NCBI RefSeq assembly: GCF_000204055.1
Contig: NW_006768806.1
Span: forward strand, 695,352 to 759,351
Reading direction: 5' to 3'
Source: Melampsora larici-populina 98AG31
Lineage: Eukaryota > Basidiomycota > Pucciniomycetes > Pucciniales > Melampsoraceae
DNA length: 64,000 nucleotides
The notes under the pieces were generated by a model, which had not been told where the DNA came from, made no database searches, and was given only the letters and a program-made list of their open reading frames with translations. Shown here piece by piece: positions 52,460-63,543 of this stretch (position 1 is its first letter; each line of letters starts with the position of its first letter). A program made the position numbers and the translations under genes.

Positions 52460-53094
52460 TCCTAAACTCTTCGACTTCTTCTATGAATTCCTTTTTTCCG
52501 TTCAGTTTTGCTGTCTTTCTCATCGTACCTCTTTTTTTCCCTATTCTCTTTTTCTCTTCACCAAATCCCAAATGCAAATCTTATATTTATATCTTTTTTT
52601 TTCATCACTTTGATGAAGGAATTTTTTTTTCTCGATCTGAATATATATATCATTCATGTATCTTGTAACTTGATAGTTTACCTTTCTGAATGAAACTTGA
52701 CTCGTATGACCAAAGTTTACAAAGATTGAAATGACAATACGTGTATTCTTCTGTCAACAAATCATTCCTCACAAGTCTTAAACTTTGACACTATAAAGTT
52801 TGGCGCCATACGAATGGTTTCTAAGATTAAATAGACTTTTACTAACTGGAAAAATGAAAGATTTGAGAGATTTTTAGAAATCTAAATAGATTACACAATT
52901 TTTCTTGATCAAACAAGTTTACAATTTTTAAAAGAAAGTTAATAAAGATTTTTAAATTTTAAGAAATACAAAAACCTTTAGAAAAGAGAACTTTTTTTAA
53001 GAGATTCCGAAATAGATTGTTTTTTTTTCTTTGGTGAAGATGAGAATACAAAGAATTTTATAAAATCAATGGGATAGTTTATGGAAGGGGTTTC
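52460..53094. other. Intergenic, AT-rich
   Basis: Between the convergent R-SNARE and methyltransferase genes there is only AT-rich DNA with T and A runs, presumably the 3' untranslated regions of both. Short hydrophobic ORFs here are translations of T-rich sequence. Confidence 0.6.
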
Positions 53095-54112
53095 TTATCT
53101 GATGAATGGAATATAAATTCCAGTACGAGATTTGTAGTCTAGATAATCTTTTCCAAAGAATTTGATTAAATGCATTTCTTCATCTATAAAACCAAAAAAA
53201 GAAAAAGATCAGTAAATTTTCAAATCAAAACCAAGTCAAAGAAAAAAAAAACAAAGATTCAGAAAGTGAGAAAGACTTACTTTGAATACGTTTATTGAAA
53301 AAGTTCCAAAGCACACCAAAGAAGAGGAAGAAACTACACCAATTTCTAAAATAAATCTGTAATCCAATCGACCAATAAAAAAAACCAAAGTAAGAAGGAT
53401 GTCTAAGATAATTATAGATCCCATTAGTGATCAAAGTATGATCTTTATCAGGAGTTTTAGAAGTCGAAACTTTATGATTAAAAGATTGAGCAGCTGTGAT
53501 CATTGAAAGCGTTCGAATCAATTGACAAAGAATGATGATGGTAATTGAGAAGATATCGAGGAGGTTTGAAGAACGCTTGTGATAGATGGTTTGCATGATT
53601 AGGTATTCGGTTATGCTGAATAGATGAGCTAACCAATATTCGATTCCATTATTAAGTAAGAATGCTAAACCAAACAAACCAACCAAAAGAATTAGTATTT
53701 CTGATTAAAAAAAGGTTTCTTTGATCGGATGTTTTTTGGGGCGGAAAGACTTACAGTTTACAGTGACTCTAGAATGATTCCAAATAGCAGTGACCATAAA
53801 TTCGAAAAAATGAAACACGATCAAAACTAAACAATATAAATTAAGTTTATAATAATGATGAAACTGATGAGTTAATAAACACAAGATGTTCAAAGCCATT
53901 AGGTTTCCCATCATAAAACTTATGGCTGATACGTTTTGAATCGTATTATCAAATGAAGTTAATGGGAATGAGATTCTTGTTTCTGTTTCTTCTTCTGTTA
54001 TTTTCTTTAATAGACTTTCTGGTTCTGGTTCTGAAGATGATGAAGATGATGATGAATCTGAATCTGACCACATTGGTGGGTTTCTTTCAAACTTGGTTAG
54101 TTTATTTGACAT
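53095..54112 (-). CDS. STE14: Protein-S-isoprenylcysteine O-methyltransferase (Ste14/ICMT)
   Basis: The enzyme methylates the C-terminal prenylcysteine of CaaX proteins such as Ras and fungal pheromones, in the ER membrane. It starts MSNKLTKFERNPPMW, followed by an acidic/Ser run and several transmembrane segments (AISFMMGNLMALNILCLL, and LYCLVLIVFHFFEFMVTAIW). After an intron comes the catalytic signature: TLITNGIYNYLRHPSYFGFF, then YWSIGLQIYFRNW. The last exon ends DYLDYKSRTGIYIPFIR before the stop at 53095-53097. The motif order and final basic/aromatic end match ICMT. An intron lies near 53.64-53.76 kb and another near 53.19-53.27 kb. Confidence 0.9.
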
Positions 54113-55234
54113 CTTTCCTTTCCTTGTTTGTTTTTGGTGAGGCGGGTTCCTTGGTTTTGTTGATAGAGATGAGGATCGAGATTCGAAGTATCGAGTTAGA
54201 TATACCGATGATGATGCCGATTAAATATAAGTGAAATCAACAAGATAATAAGTTGATCAAATACCAATCAAAGTAATCATCTAAACCCTTTCAATTTCAT
54301 TTTCTTAATCCGTAATCTTGATGTCTTTTGTTCTTTGTTTGTTCTGTTCTGTATTTCTATTTTCCTTTCCTTGTATGATAATCTGCTGTGCTGTATTTGT
54401 ACTTGGATATGGTGGTAAATTGGTTTAAGTTTTCCTTTTTCGTTGCTGGTATATCGATCTCTATATTCCTCTTCAAAGGAAATCTTTGACATTCTTTGAT
54501 AGTTTCGATTGCTAAAATTTAGGGTTTAAGATCAACCAATTCTAAGGGTTTATGACTTGAAGTTGAGAAAGTTGAGAATCGGGCCGGCATTGCGACAACA
54601 TCCTCTCATCATTTGCCAATCAGGCCTCAGCAGACTCGAACACACAAACACGAGAATGAAAAGCTTACAAAATAAAAAGATTCCCAGTGTAATATGCTAA
54701 TGTGTGAATGACTCATTCATAACTGATCCTTGATATCTTGCTGCTGGTCTGTCCAATTGACTAACAGGCCCAAAAAGTACTTCAAAAATTTGAATCAGCC
54801 CCACCATGGTATGACACTGATGATCTTTCACCAGGACGCTGTAACATTTAAATCGACCAATTGAAGCCATCCATTTGGTACGTAATTGACATTTTCAAGT
54901 AACCGCCTTATTTATGACTTGGAGAATTCAAGGAGCATCAAACAAAAAGAAATTGATTATTGATTATTTACAAAGTAAACTTGAAGTTGAACCATCAAAG
55001 TGCCGATCTGGCCAGCAGATAAAAACATTTATCGACAATTACAAATCAGTGTGGGGACTAAGTGCAAGATGAACACATATGATGATGGATGAAAACAACG
55101 GACAAGGATGGATGACTGCGAAATTGATATACATCGAGGAAGAGGCCACAAAAATACATTATTTACGACTTAGCAGGAAAATGAAGATTAAAGAGTCGAA
55201 GTTCTCATTGGGATCCTTTGCCATCCCTCCCGCC
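54113..55234. other. Intergenic region upstream of STE14 and downstream of cutinase A
   Basis: The STE14 promoter lies above 54112. The right part (about 55.03-55.23 kb) resembles 60.30-60.52 kb: both have tcgacaatta, gtgtgggga-like and gatgaccgcgaa-like phrases. It is the 3' flank of the duplicated cutinase segment. No gene is recognised. Confidence 0.5.
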
Positions 55235-56392
55235 TCACCGTCTCCGTCGTCCCATCCCTCCCATCATGCCTCCCATTCCTTTCATCCCTCCTCCTCCTCC
55301 TTTCATTCCTCCGCCCCCTTTTTTCGCATCGCCGGCTGCACCACCGGCTGCAGCGTCTGCTCCACCTGCGACTCCCGCTTGAGCAGGCGTCTCTCCATTA
55401 AGGAATTTGGCGGAGTAGACGACGGCTTCTTTTTCGTATTGACTTCCAGGGTATTTGAGATGTGGTCCCATTGAACCTCCACAACAGATCATATCACCGG
55501 TCAAGCAAATATCTTGTGTCTTAGGACCGAAGGCAGGAGGAAGTTTGATTCCAGTCATCGCAGCGATACTTTTTCCGCTTTTCTGTTAGAATGAAAAGAG
55601 TTATGATTTGCAAAAAATCAGTATTATTGCTCAATGAATCTTTAATCCCTGATAAAATCACTCACAGCCGTTCCAGCATTCCATTGTTTTCCTGCTATCC
55701 AATAAGGATTTCCATAAAGGATAATAGACGAAACCGATTCTGCTGGGAATCCTTGTTTAGACAGCAATTGAGTAATGACCATTGCACCTTCTGAATATCC
55801 GATCAGAACCATCTTTTGCTCTGGACATTTTGTTTTCTGACCTGTAATATATTTCAGAGCGTCATTCGCACCTTGTTTAGGTCCGTTATTGTAATCTACT
55901 GTGGCTGGATAAACTACTTCGTAATTCGATCCTCCTGGTACTTGTTTCATTAAACCTTTTATAAATCCAGAGTAACCTGTTGGATTCTTTTGCTTTTCGC
56001 CTGTTCCTCTTGCACTACGATTTGGATAGATAGTTTTCAAAAATGCTATATCAGCAGGAATCTTGTGTGTAGTACGAATCAAAACTCGAAAATGAAACTA
56101 ACCTGACGATTGCATATTTCCCACATCCCCCCGATGCCGTATCTCCAGTCGCACCACCAGCACCACCACCCATTTTCGGAGCACCTCCCGCACCGCCTGC
56201 GCCACCCATCTTGGGAAGTCCTCCCGCACCCATGTCTTCGCTGGGTGCACCTTTCTTGCCTGCACCACCCATCCCACCTCCCATCATTCGAGGTTGGAGG
56301 TCTCTAAGTGAAAGAGGTGAAGAAGTGGCCGAAATACTGGAGAGGTTGAATGACAAACATAGAAAAAGTAGGGTAGAGCGGATCGAGGACAT
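55235..56392 (-). CDS. Cutinase-family serine esterase with Gly/Met-rich ends (paralogue A)
   Basis: Cutinases hydrolyse plant cuticular polyester or related esters outside the cell. Exons are 56392-56103, 56014-55666 and 55582-55235. A signal peptide (STLLFLCLSFNLSSISA) is followed by a Gly/Met-rich segment (MMGGGMGGAGKKG). The catalytic domain begins CGKYAIVSARGTGEK (oxyanion region), with the nucleophile Ser near residue 171 in VLIGYSEGAM, the Asp in the DICLTGDMICCGG block and the His in GPHLKYPG. The C-terminus is another Gly/Met/Lys-rich tail ending GRRRR. The core matches the cutinase family; the low-complexity ends are unusual. Paralogue B at 60518-61741 is collinear. Confidence 0.88.
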
Positions 56393-57799
56393 GTTGGTTC
56401 TTAGGATGCCTTTGAGCTGATTTTGAGTAGGAAAATAATAATTAGAGCTTGCGATGTTAAAGACCTAATGTACGGTACAGGAAGAAGATTGAAGTGACTT
56501 GTGGCCTTAGAGTATTTTGTTTGATAAAGTGAGAACGAAAAAAAACACTTTGAAAGAATTATATATACTGAGGACAGAGACTGCACAGAGATGATAGACA
56601 AACAATGAACTATTGTCAATCGAGGATATAGAATAAATGCGATGAAACTGATATTCTTCAGAAAGATTCTCCTATATATAGGTTGTAAAATTATGAATCG
56701 GATCAAAAGAAGTTATAAAAGAAACTAAGAAAACTCAACCAAAGACGTGTTAATATGTTGGAAATTGAATGGGATGATTAGATATGAAATAAGAATTCAA
56801 GAAAAGTGATCATTCAAGGGGAGGAAAATTAAACAAAGTGGATCATTAGAGGTTTTCAGTTCAAAATCTAGGTACGATGTGTTGATTTGAAAGTGGTTAA
56901 CATCATTCTCAGCTCAAATTATGAAAGCCTCCCTGCCTCGGATGATCCATATACTAATAAACACGTCGCGTAGACCCAGGCATTGAAAAATCTCAACGGT
57001 ACCACGGCGTTCTAAGACTCATGCCATGTGTAAGATTATCCAGCTAAGACTGGTTTTGCCACGCTGCTTTTGTCAAACAACGACAGGATCGGAGAGTGGC
57101 AATATCAGTCTTCATGGCGGACGACAGGAGATGACGAGGAGAGCTGAGACGCACGGGTTCCTTTCGACTTGCGCGCTGATAGATCGTGTCTGTTCGTCTT
57201 CACCTGTCTTCACTCCTGTGGTATCTTTAACCTCTCTCCAATTGTATCCTTACCGTTAATTCTTTTCTTGTTGTGGTCAGATCATTTGCTTTAAACCTCT
57301 CATTGACAAAAAGGAATACGATGCGGAAATCCAAATAATACATTGACAATCCAAGTCAGTGGCAATCCCTAAAGATCCAAATCTCAGAGGTACAAGGATA
57401 ATTGGTTTACCTCAGATGTATAGAAGCTCCAGCGGGCCTAAGTCTTCAAATATAACAGAAAAAAAACAGTCCACTAAAGGAACAGGTTACAGCCAGGAAA
57501 TGTAGATTTGCCACTGTTTACATAAATTGCAGTCGACAGTGGTGTAAGACCGACGACTCCATTTTGAAAAGGTCATTCTGCAATCTGCAATTGTTGTGGA
57601 TTTTGTCTTTTTCAAATTACGTCATCAATGTGAATTTTATAGAATTTTTAAGTCCAATATTTAGGGCTTAAGTTTAGAGACAACGGTTTATGACTTGAAG
57701 CTGAGAATTTGACTTGAGTGAATGCATGTAGACAAGCTCAGGAACCTTACGAATATCAACAAACCAATCAACAAGACACACAAAGACAAGAACACAAAA
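56393..57799. other. Shared upstream region of cutinase A and the MFS gene
   Basis: The stretch separates divergent genes. A block at about 56925-57010 is strongly conserved upstream of paralogue B (listed separately). An open frame at 57026-57259 has no counterpart and is not considered a gene. Confidence 0.5.
56925..57010 (-). promoter_or_regulatory. Conserved upstream block of cutinase A
   Basis: It shares with 62240-62340 the phrases gcctccctgc, gatgatccata, acacgtcgcgtagacccagg and caacggtaccacggcgtt, although the surrounding DNA has diverged. It lies about 550 bp upstream of the cutinase start. Function is inferred only from conservation between paralogues. Confidence 0.45.
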
Positions 57800-59692
57800 A
57801 TGAGAAGTCGACCTAATAGCAAAGCACTCACTGCAATCTGCTCAATGGCCAATGCGTAAGTGATTCTTTCATACCTTATCCATAACCATCATCATCATCG
57901 CTCCTAATTCATCTGAGTTTCCTTGAAGGCTAACAGCAGGTTCTATGTTTACTTATCCAGTCTTTTCTCCTACCCTTCAATCTTCTTTAAACTTTTCAGT
58001 TAAACAAGTAAGTTTTATCCAATCAAAATTGATTTGTTACTTCTTATTATAATCACTCTAGACTGAGTTTGGTTCGTTCGTTTGGTTTGGTTTGTAAAGA
58101 TTTCAGCTACTGCTTCGATTGCAATCTTATGTCAATATCTTTGTGCTGCTCTTTGGGGTATATTAGCAGACCGAAAAGGCTCAGCATTGTAAGTTTTCAT
58201 TTGATAAAAACCTAACTGGTTGGTAACCTTTGATTGATCTCCATGAGTTTATCAATCTAGAGTTTCTTTGGCTGCAGGTTTATCCTTCTTCGTTGGTTAT
58301 ATCAGTTTATCTTTTTTGATTTCATTTTTCGAAAACGGTTCAGATTCTACTGCTTCATTTTTCATTTGGATCTCTGTTACTTTGGCTTATTCACTTTGTG
58401 GTAGTGCCACTAGTGCATCGTATGTCAAACTGACTCTTTGGCTTCTTTGATGATAGGCTCTTGATCTGATTGACGTTTTTCGGTTTGATTAGTTACTTTG
58501 CTGCTCTTACAGCTGCTACTCAAGTTTTTGGATCCGATCATCCTGGTCTTTCGATTGCAGGACCAGCTACTCTCTTTGGACTCAGCCCATTAGCTTTCAC
58601 TTCGATCGGTACTTGGCTATTCAATCATGGAGACAATCAGTTTGACGCTTTGGCGTACTTACGCATGCTTGCTGGTGTAACATTAATGACCAACCTTGCG
58701 GGATGGTTCGGTTTTCCTGCACTCGATTCATCCATTGATGTTACTCCGGCTCAAGAAGATGAGAGCTCGCCCTTGATCAACCCAACAACTACACCTTCAT
58801 CCTCTGATGAGACTGACGAACCCGATGAAAGACATAGTCAGAGGAGGGATAACAATCTTCGAACAAATACCCTACCTGATCATGATACTGTGATTGGATT
58901 CTTATCACAGTCCGCGGTTTGGATGTTGGGCTTCATTGTGCTTTTAACAGCAGGCCCTGCTGAAATGACAGTAGCATCGATAGGAGCAGTGGTAGATTCA
59001 TTCGTACCTCTGGCACCTATCTCGCTTAAAGCACGCCACGTTCAAATTATTAGCCTTGCGAATGCGGTCTCAAGACTAGTGGTGGGATGGACTTCAGATC
59101 AACTTTGTAAAAATTCTCAACAACCTGCAAGAAGGAGGGTTGCCCTGATGGCTTTTGCACCTACACTTTATGTTCTTGTTTGTGCTTGGATCGGGCTGGG
59201 GGGTCAACAGTTATGGGTATTAAGTTTAACTACAGGAATCTGTTATGCAACCATCTTCAGTATGGCGTAAGTTTTGTTTGATGTATTTGAAACTTATTGA
59301 ATTGTGTACTTACTCATCTTTTGATCCAATCAATCCCGGCTTGGACAGTCCAAGTATAATAGCAACTATCTGGCCTATCGAAGACTTTGGTCGAAACTAT
59401 GGTATTATCTCATACTGTTAGCATTGATTTTTTTTTCTTGCAAACAAATCATCTTTACCTTTGAAGCTAAGGACTTACTCTTTTTTTGTTGGTCGGACAT
59501 TCTTTAGTTTCAGCTACTGGTAGTTTCCTTTTCACTGGGTTTTTTGGAATTATGTTAAATGATCAAGAATCTTTGATTCATCAAGGAGATAGTGTTAGAT
59601 TGATTTATGGGATATGTGGTTTGAGTGAGTTGGTGGCTTTGGCATTGACAGTTTGTCTTTACCGATCTAAACACTCGTTAAGAAAGACTTAG
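57800..59692 (+). CDS. MFS transporter, MCH1/nodulin-like type
   Basis: A major-facilitator protein, probably of a vacuolar or plasma membrane; substrate unknown. It starts MRSRPNSKALTAICSM at 57800. Exons then give AGSMFTYPVFSPTLQSSL, ILCQYLCAALWGILADRKGS (the MFS loop 2-3 signature), LSFFVGYISLSFLISFF, a central loop rich in Ser/Glu/Asp (SSPLINPTTTPSSSDETDEP), SLANAVSRLVVGWTSDQLCK (the second-half counterpart), IATIWPIEDFGRNYG and SATGSFLFTGFFGIMLN, ending KHSLRKT. The FGRNYG phrase and two-half layout resemble fungal Mch1-like transporters. About seven exons are joined by short GT-AG introns. It lies between the two cutinase paralogues on the opposite strand. No defect was seen. Confidence 0.8.
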
Positions 59693-60517
59693 AAGGAACG
59701 CGGAGTGGTGTGTAGAAAGTTTCATTTTGAAGTTTAAAATTATATTTCTTTGGATCAGTCATAAGTTGTGATGTTGTGAGATAGGTTTGTTTTATTACTA
59801 TTTGTGATATTCTTTCTTGGGCGCTTGGATAGATTATTCATTATGTAACTCTGTTGAGGAATGTGGTGTGAATTTCTGGCAATTGATGTGTGCTATGGTT
59901 GAATATCATCAATAACTGAGGAATTGGCAAAAAAGTCTGAAAAGACTACTCCTACATAATTCAACCTTTTGAGGATCCAAGCCTCAAGGGCGTTATCAAG
60001 ATTATGAGATTGCTGGCTCTCTTTGTGTACTTTAAATGTAAAGTGAATGAACTTTTGTCCTCTGGTGATAATTAACATGAAACTAAAGGATTCAGACCAA
60101 TTCTTTGATTGTGTCATGAGTTTTACAATTGTGTTTTAGGAGGTTTCACGACCTGGTCGAAAAGTTAAAGACACCTATGTATATGATGTTCTTGAGAAAA
60201 TTGGAAGGCAGACCGAGGGGCGGGCAGGAGCTCCTTGAGCATTTCTTTCCATTGTTGTTATTGTTAGAGCAAACTTGGACCTTAGTATTAGGAACGCTGA
60301 TATGAACAGCAGATAAGAAAGCGTGTCGACAATTAAAAATACATGTGGGGATTAGTGTAAAAAATATTACGATGAAAGCAATAGACAAGAATGATGACCG
60401 CGAATCGAAAGAGGCAACAAAGTATAGATGCGAGGAAGACAAAAGACGAGCCTTATACTACTGACAAAAAGTTGAGATGCGGAATTAGTATTGTGGTTAT
60501 TTACACTTCTTCCCGCC
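59693..60517. other. Intergenic between MFS transporter and cutinase B
   Basis: Presumed 3' untranslated regions of two convergent genes. The right part resembles the 3' flank of cutinase A near 55.1 kb. No gene was recognised. Confidence 0.5.
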
Positions 60518-61741
60518 TCACCGTCTCCGCCCCATGCCTCCCATTTTCATCCCTCCACCTTTCGCTCCTCCACCTTTCGCCCCCCCTGGTTTCGCCCCTC
60601 CGCCGCCGGGCCCTTTTTTGGGGGAGTCTGCTCCACCTGCTGCTGCTCCACCTCCTGCATCACCTGACGCGCCTGATTCGCCACCTGTCGAAGGACCACC
60701 TCCATTAAGCATTTTGGCGGAGTATGAGACTGCTTCTTTCTCGTATTGACTTCCAGGATATTTGAGATGTGGTCCCATTGAACCTCCACAACAGATCATA
60801 TCACCAGTCAAGCAAATATCTTGTGTCTTAGGACCGAAGGCAGGAGGAAGCTTGATTCCAGTCATCGCGGCGATACTTTTTCCGCTTTTCTGTGAGGGTT
60901 AGAAGAGTTATTGGTTCAAAAAATCAGTATTGTTTCTCAATGATTTGCAATCCTGATAAGATCACTCACAGCAGTTCCGGCATTCCATTGTTTCCCTGCT
61001 ATCCAATAAGGATTTCCATACAGGATGATTGAAGAGACGGACTCTGCTGGAAAACCTTGCTTGTTCAATAATTGAGTGATTACCATCGCACCCTCCGAGT
61101 ATCCGATTAAGACTAACTTTGACGTAGGACATTTGCCCTTCCTATTTGTGATGTATTTCAACGCGTCATTTGCGCCTTGTTTAGGTCCGTTGTTGTAATC
61201 CACCGTGGCTGGATAAACGACTTCATAATTTGTTCCACCTGCCACCTGCTTCATGAGACCCTTTATGAAGCCAGCATATCCCGTAGGATTCTTCTGCTTT
61301 TCGCCTGTCCCTCTGGCACTACGCGTTGGATAGGAAGATTTCAAAAAAAAGGATGAATCAGTGATCCTGAGGATAGTACAAAGCAAAACTTGAACATGAA
61401 ACTAACCTGACGATAGCATATTTCCCACAACCCCCGGCTCCCGCGTCTCCTCCCCCTCCAGCAGCACCAGCAGCACCAGCACCTCCGGAAGCTCCAGCAC
61501 CTCCAGCACCACCGGGAGGTCCACCGCCCATTTTTGGAGGACCTCCCCCGGCACCACCCATCTTTGGAAGACCTCCTGCGCCCATGTCCTCGCTGGGACC
61601 TTTCTTGCCTGCGCCGCCCATACCACCACCCATCATTCGAGGTCGAAGATGTCGTAGTGAAAGGTGTGAACTAGTGGCCGAGATGCTGGATAGGTTGAAT
61701 GTCAAACAAAAAAATAGTAGGGTACAGCGGATTGATGACAT
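60518..61741 (-). CDS. Cutinase-family serine esterase with Gly-rich ends (paralogue B)
   Basis: It is a tandem paralogue of the gene at 55235-56392 with the same three-exon plan. The signal peptide is CTLLFFCLTFNLSSISATS. The N-terminal low-complexity part is expanded and Gly/Ala/Pro-rich (GGAGAAGAAGGGGDAGAGG). The catalytic core is almost unchanged: CGKYAIV then SARGTGEKQKNPTGYAGF, LVLIGYSEGAM, DICLTGDMICCGGSMGPHLK. The C-terminal tail differs in sequence (GGGAKPGGAKGGGAKGGG) but keeps composition and ends GRRR. Constraint thus differs sharply between core and tails. Both copies have the oxyanion, Ser, Asp and His motifs and look active. Confidence 0.88.
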
Positions 61742-63336
61742 GCTGCTTCTTAGGATAGGATTGGAATCCCTTTGTCTGCTTTCGGGTAAAAATATAATAA
61801 TTATTAGCTTGCGCTGTTAAAGACCTGTGTAGAATAAGATTGAAGGGAATTACTAGCTCACGGGAGTTTGTAAAGAAGTGAGAACGAAGGTATTACTTCG
61901 GAACAAATATAAATACTGACGTAGAGATTACGCAGCAATTATGGACAAGAAATGAAATCTTGTCAACCGAGGAGATAGAAAAGATGCGGTAAACTGATAT
62001 TCTTCAACAAGATTCTTCTAAGCTGACGAATGATGAATTAGATCAAAATAAGTTGAATGATAAGAGAAACTAAGAAAACCGAACCATATAGGTGTTTAAC
62101 ACGTTGGAATGAGATGGTTAGATATGACAAGCAAGATGATCATTCCAGGCGAGGAAGCGTAAGCCAATTGGATGTAGAGGTTTTCAATTGAAAATCGATG
62201 TACAACTCGTTGATTTGAAAAGCGTTAACATGTTTCTCAGCTCAAATCATGATAGCCTCCCTGCATCAGATGATCCATACTGATAGACACGTCGCGTAGA
62301 CCCAGGCAGTCCAAAATGTCAACGGTACCACGGCGTTTCAAAACTCACGCCAATTGTGACATTATTGTGATGACTGCCGTGTTAGAAGTATCTTTAGTAA
62401 GCTGGTCAGGATGAATCATTGGGGAATGTGATGGTGTTCGGTAACGATTCATAGGCGGGTTCTTTCGAATTGTTGTGACGTCACAAGCTGTTGACCGATA
62501 TCATTTAGTTGAATCAGGGGTGGGATTTCTCAGTTTGTCTGTCCTTTTGGTCATTGAATCTTTTTGTCTCTGCTCTTTTAGCAATATGTAGTAGTACTAT
62601 TTCTTATCTTCTGTTGTTCTCCAAAGGAAAACAAGAGACGCGCTCACTACCCTATATCAAGTTTCTTTCAAAGGTGCCTTCAAACTACACTACCGTCCAA
62701 ACTTTGAGGGCGAATTTGTGTTCAAAACACGCCCAGTGAAAACAATTGGAAAACATAGCGCTTACTTACCGGTGACAAAAGTGGTTTGTAATCCTGATGT
62801 AAATTTTGAATGTTCATAGAATTTATGAGGGCATGGTCGCATCCACGTAAATAGGGAACATTCCCAGAAAAAGACTCCTTATGACCCCCTGGGAACATTC
62901 CTAAGTAAGTTTTGCACGCCTCTGGAATGGGTCTTGGGCTCTGGATATGTATCACGGTTTACGCATCAGCGCCCACTGAGGCTTGCTTTATTGACATGTT
63001 GAATCAAACATATAAAAGAAATTAGACACGAACTTGAGGCCAAAGAACTTGAGAAATGTGGAAGTTCTGAGGGTGGCCTCCACGTCTGACGTGTCTGACC
63101 CCTTTACAACAGATTTTTAATAAATGGAGAGAATTTTTTGATCAATGACAATATTAACATAGTTTGGGTGGGTTGGTGGTTGACAAATTGATTGAAATTT
63201 TTTCTTCTTTTTGTATAGACAGCAGAGTATTTTGATAATAAAAGCAAGATTAGAAAAATCTAAATTTGTTTATAATTTGATTTTTTGATAAGAGGGAAAA
63301 AGGGGATTTGATCTTCTAGGAAAATCATTTCCTTTA
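61742..63336. other. Upstream region of cutinase B and gene-free DNA
   Basis: The first 600 bp parallels the region upstream of cutinase A, including the conserved block. Beyond 62.36 kb I see no gene. The phrase gggaacattcc occurs twice near 62.85-62.90 kb. Confidence 0.5.
62240..62345 (-). promoter_or_regulatory. Conserved upstream block of cutinase B
   Basis: It is the counterpart of 56925-57010, with acacgtcgcgtagacccagg and caacggtaccacggcgttt nearly unchanged. It lies about 550 bp upstream of the coding start. Confidence 0.45.
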
Positions 63337-63540
63337 CACTACCAGCATAAAGTAATTTTCCCAAGGAAAAATCGAATACATTTAGAGCAAAAAATGATTG
63401 AAAATGCATTTGATCAGCATTAAATCAGCATTAAATCAGCATTAAATCAGCATTATTCAGCATTAAATGAGCATTTTTGATTAAAAATGCATTAAATGTA
63501 ATCATTGTTTCCTTGGGAAAATTACCTTTTGCTGGGAGTG
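63337..63540. mobile_element. CACTA-type miniature element (204 bp)
   Basis: The ends are inverted copies: CACTACCAGCATAAAGTAAT, continuing TTTCCCAAGGAAA, and CACTCCCAGCAAAAGGTAAT, continuing likewise, about 34 bp with few mismatches. TTA is duplicated at 63334-63336 and 63541-63543. The centre has about five units of atcagcattaa. There is no coding capacity. The ends match those at 29430 and 41675. Confidence 0.88.
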
Positions 63541-63543
63541 TTA

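Noticed and set aside
55079..56420. Pro/Ser-rich plus-strand ORFs opposite the cutinase genes (also at 60391-60749 and 61584-61820)
   Set aside because: They are complements of the Gly/Met-rich arms of the cutinases; the minus-strand frames contain catalytic motifs and splice correctly.
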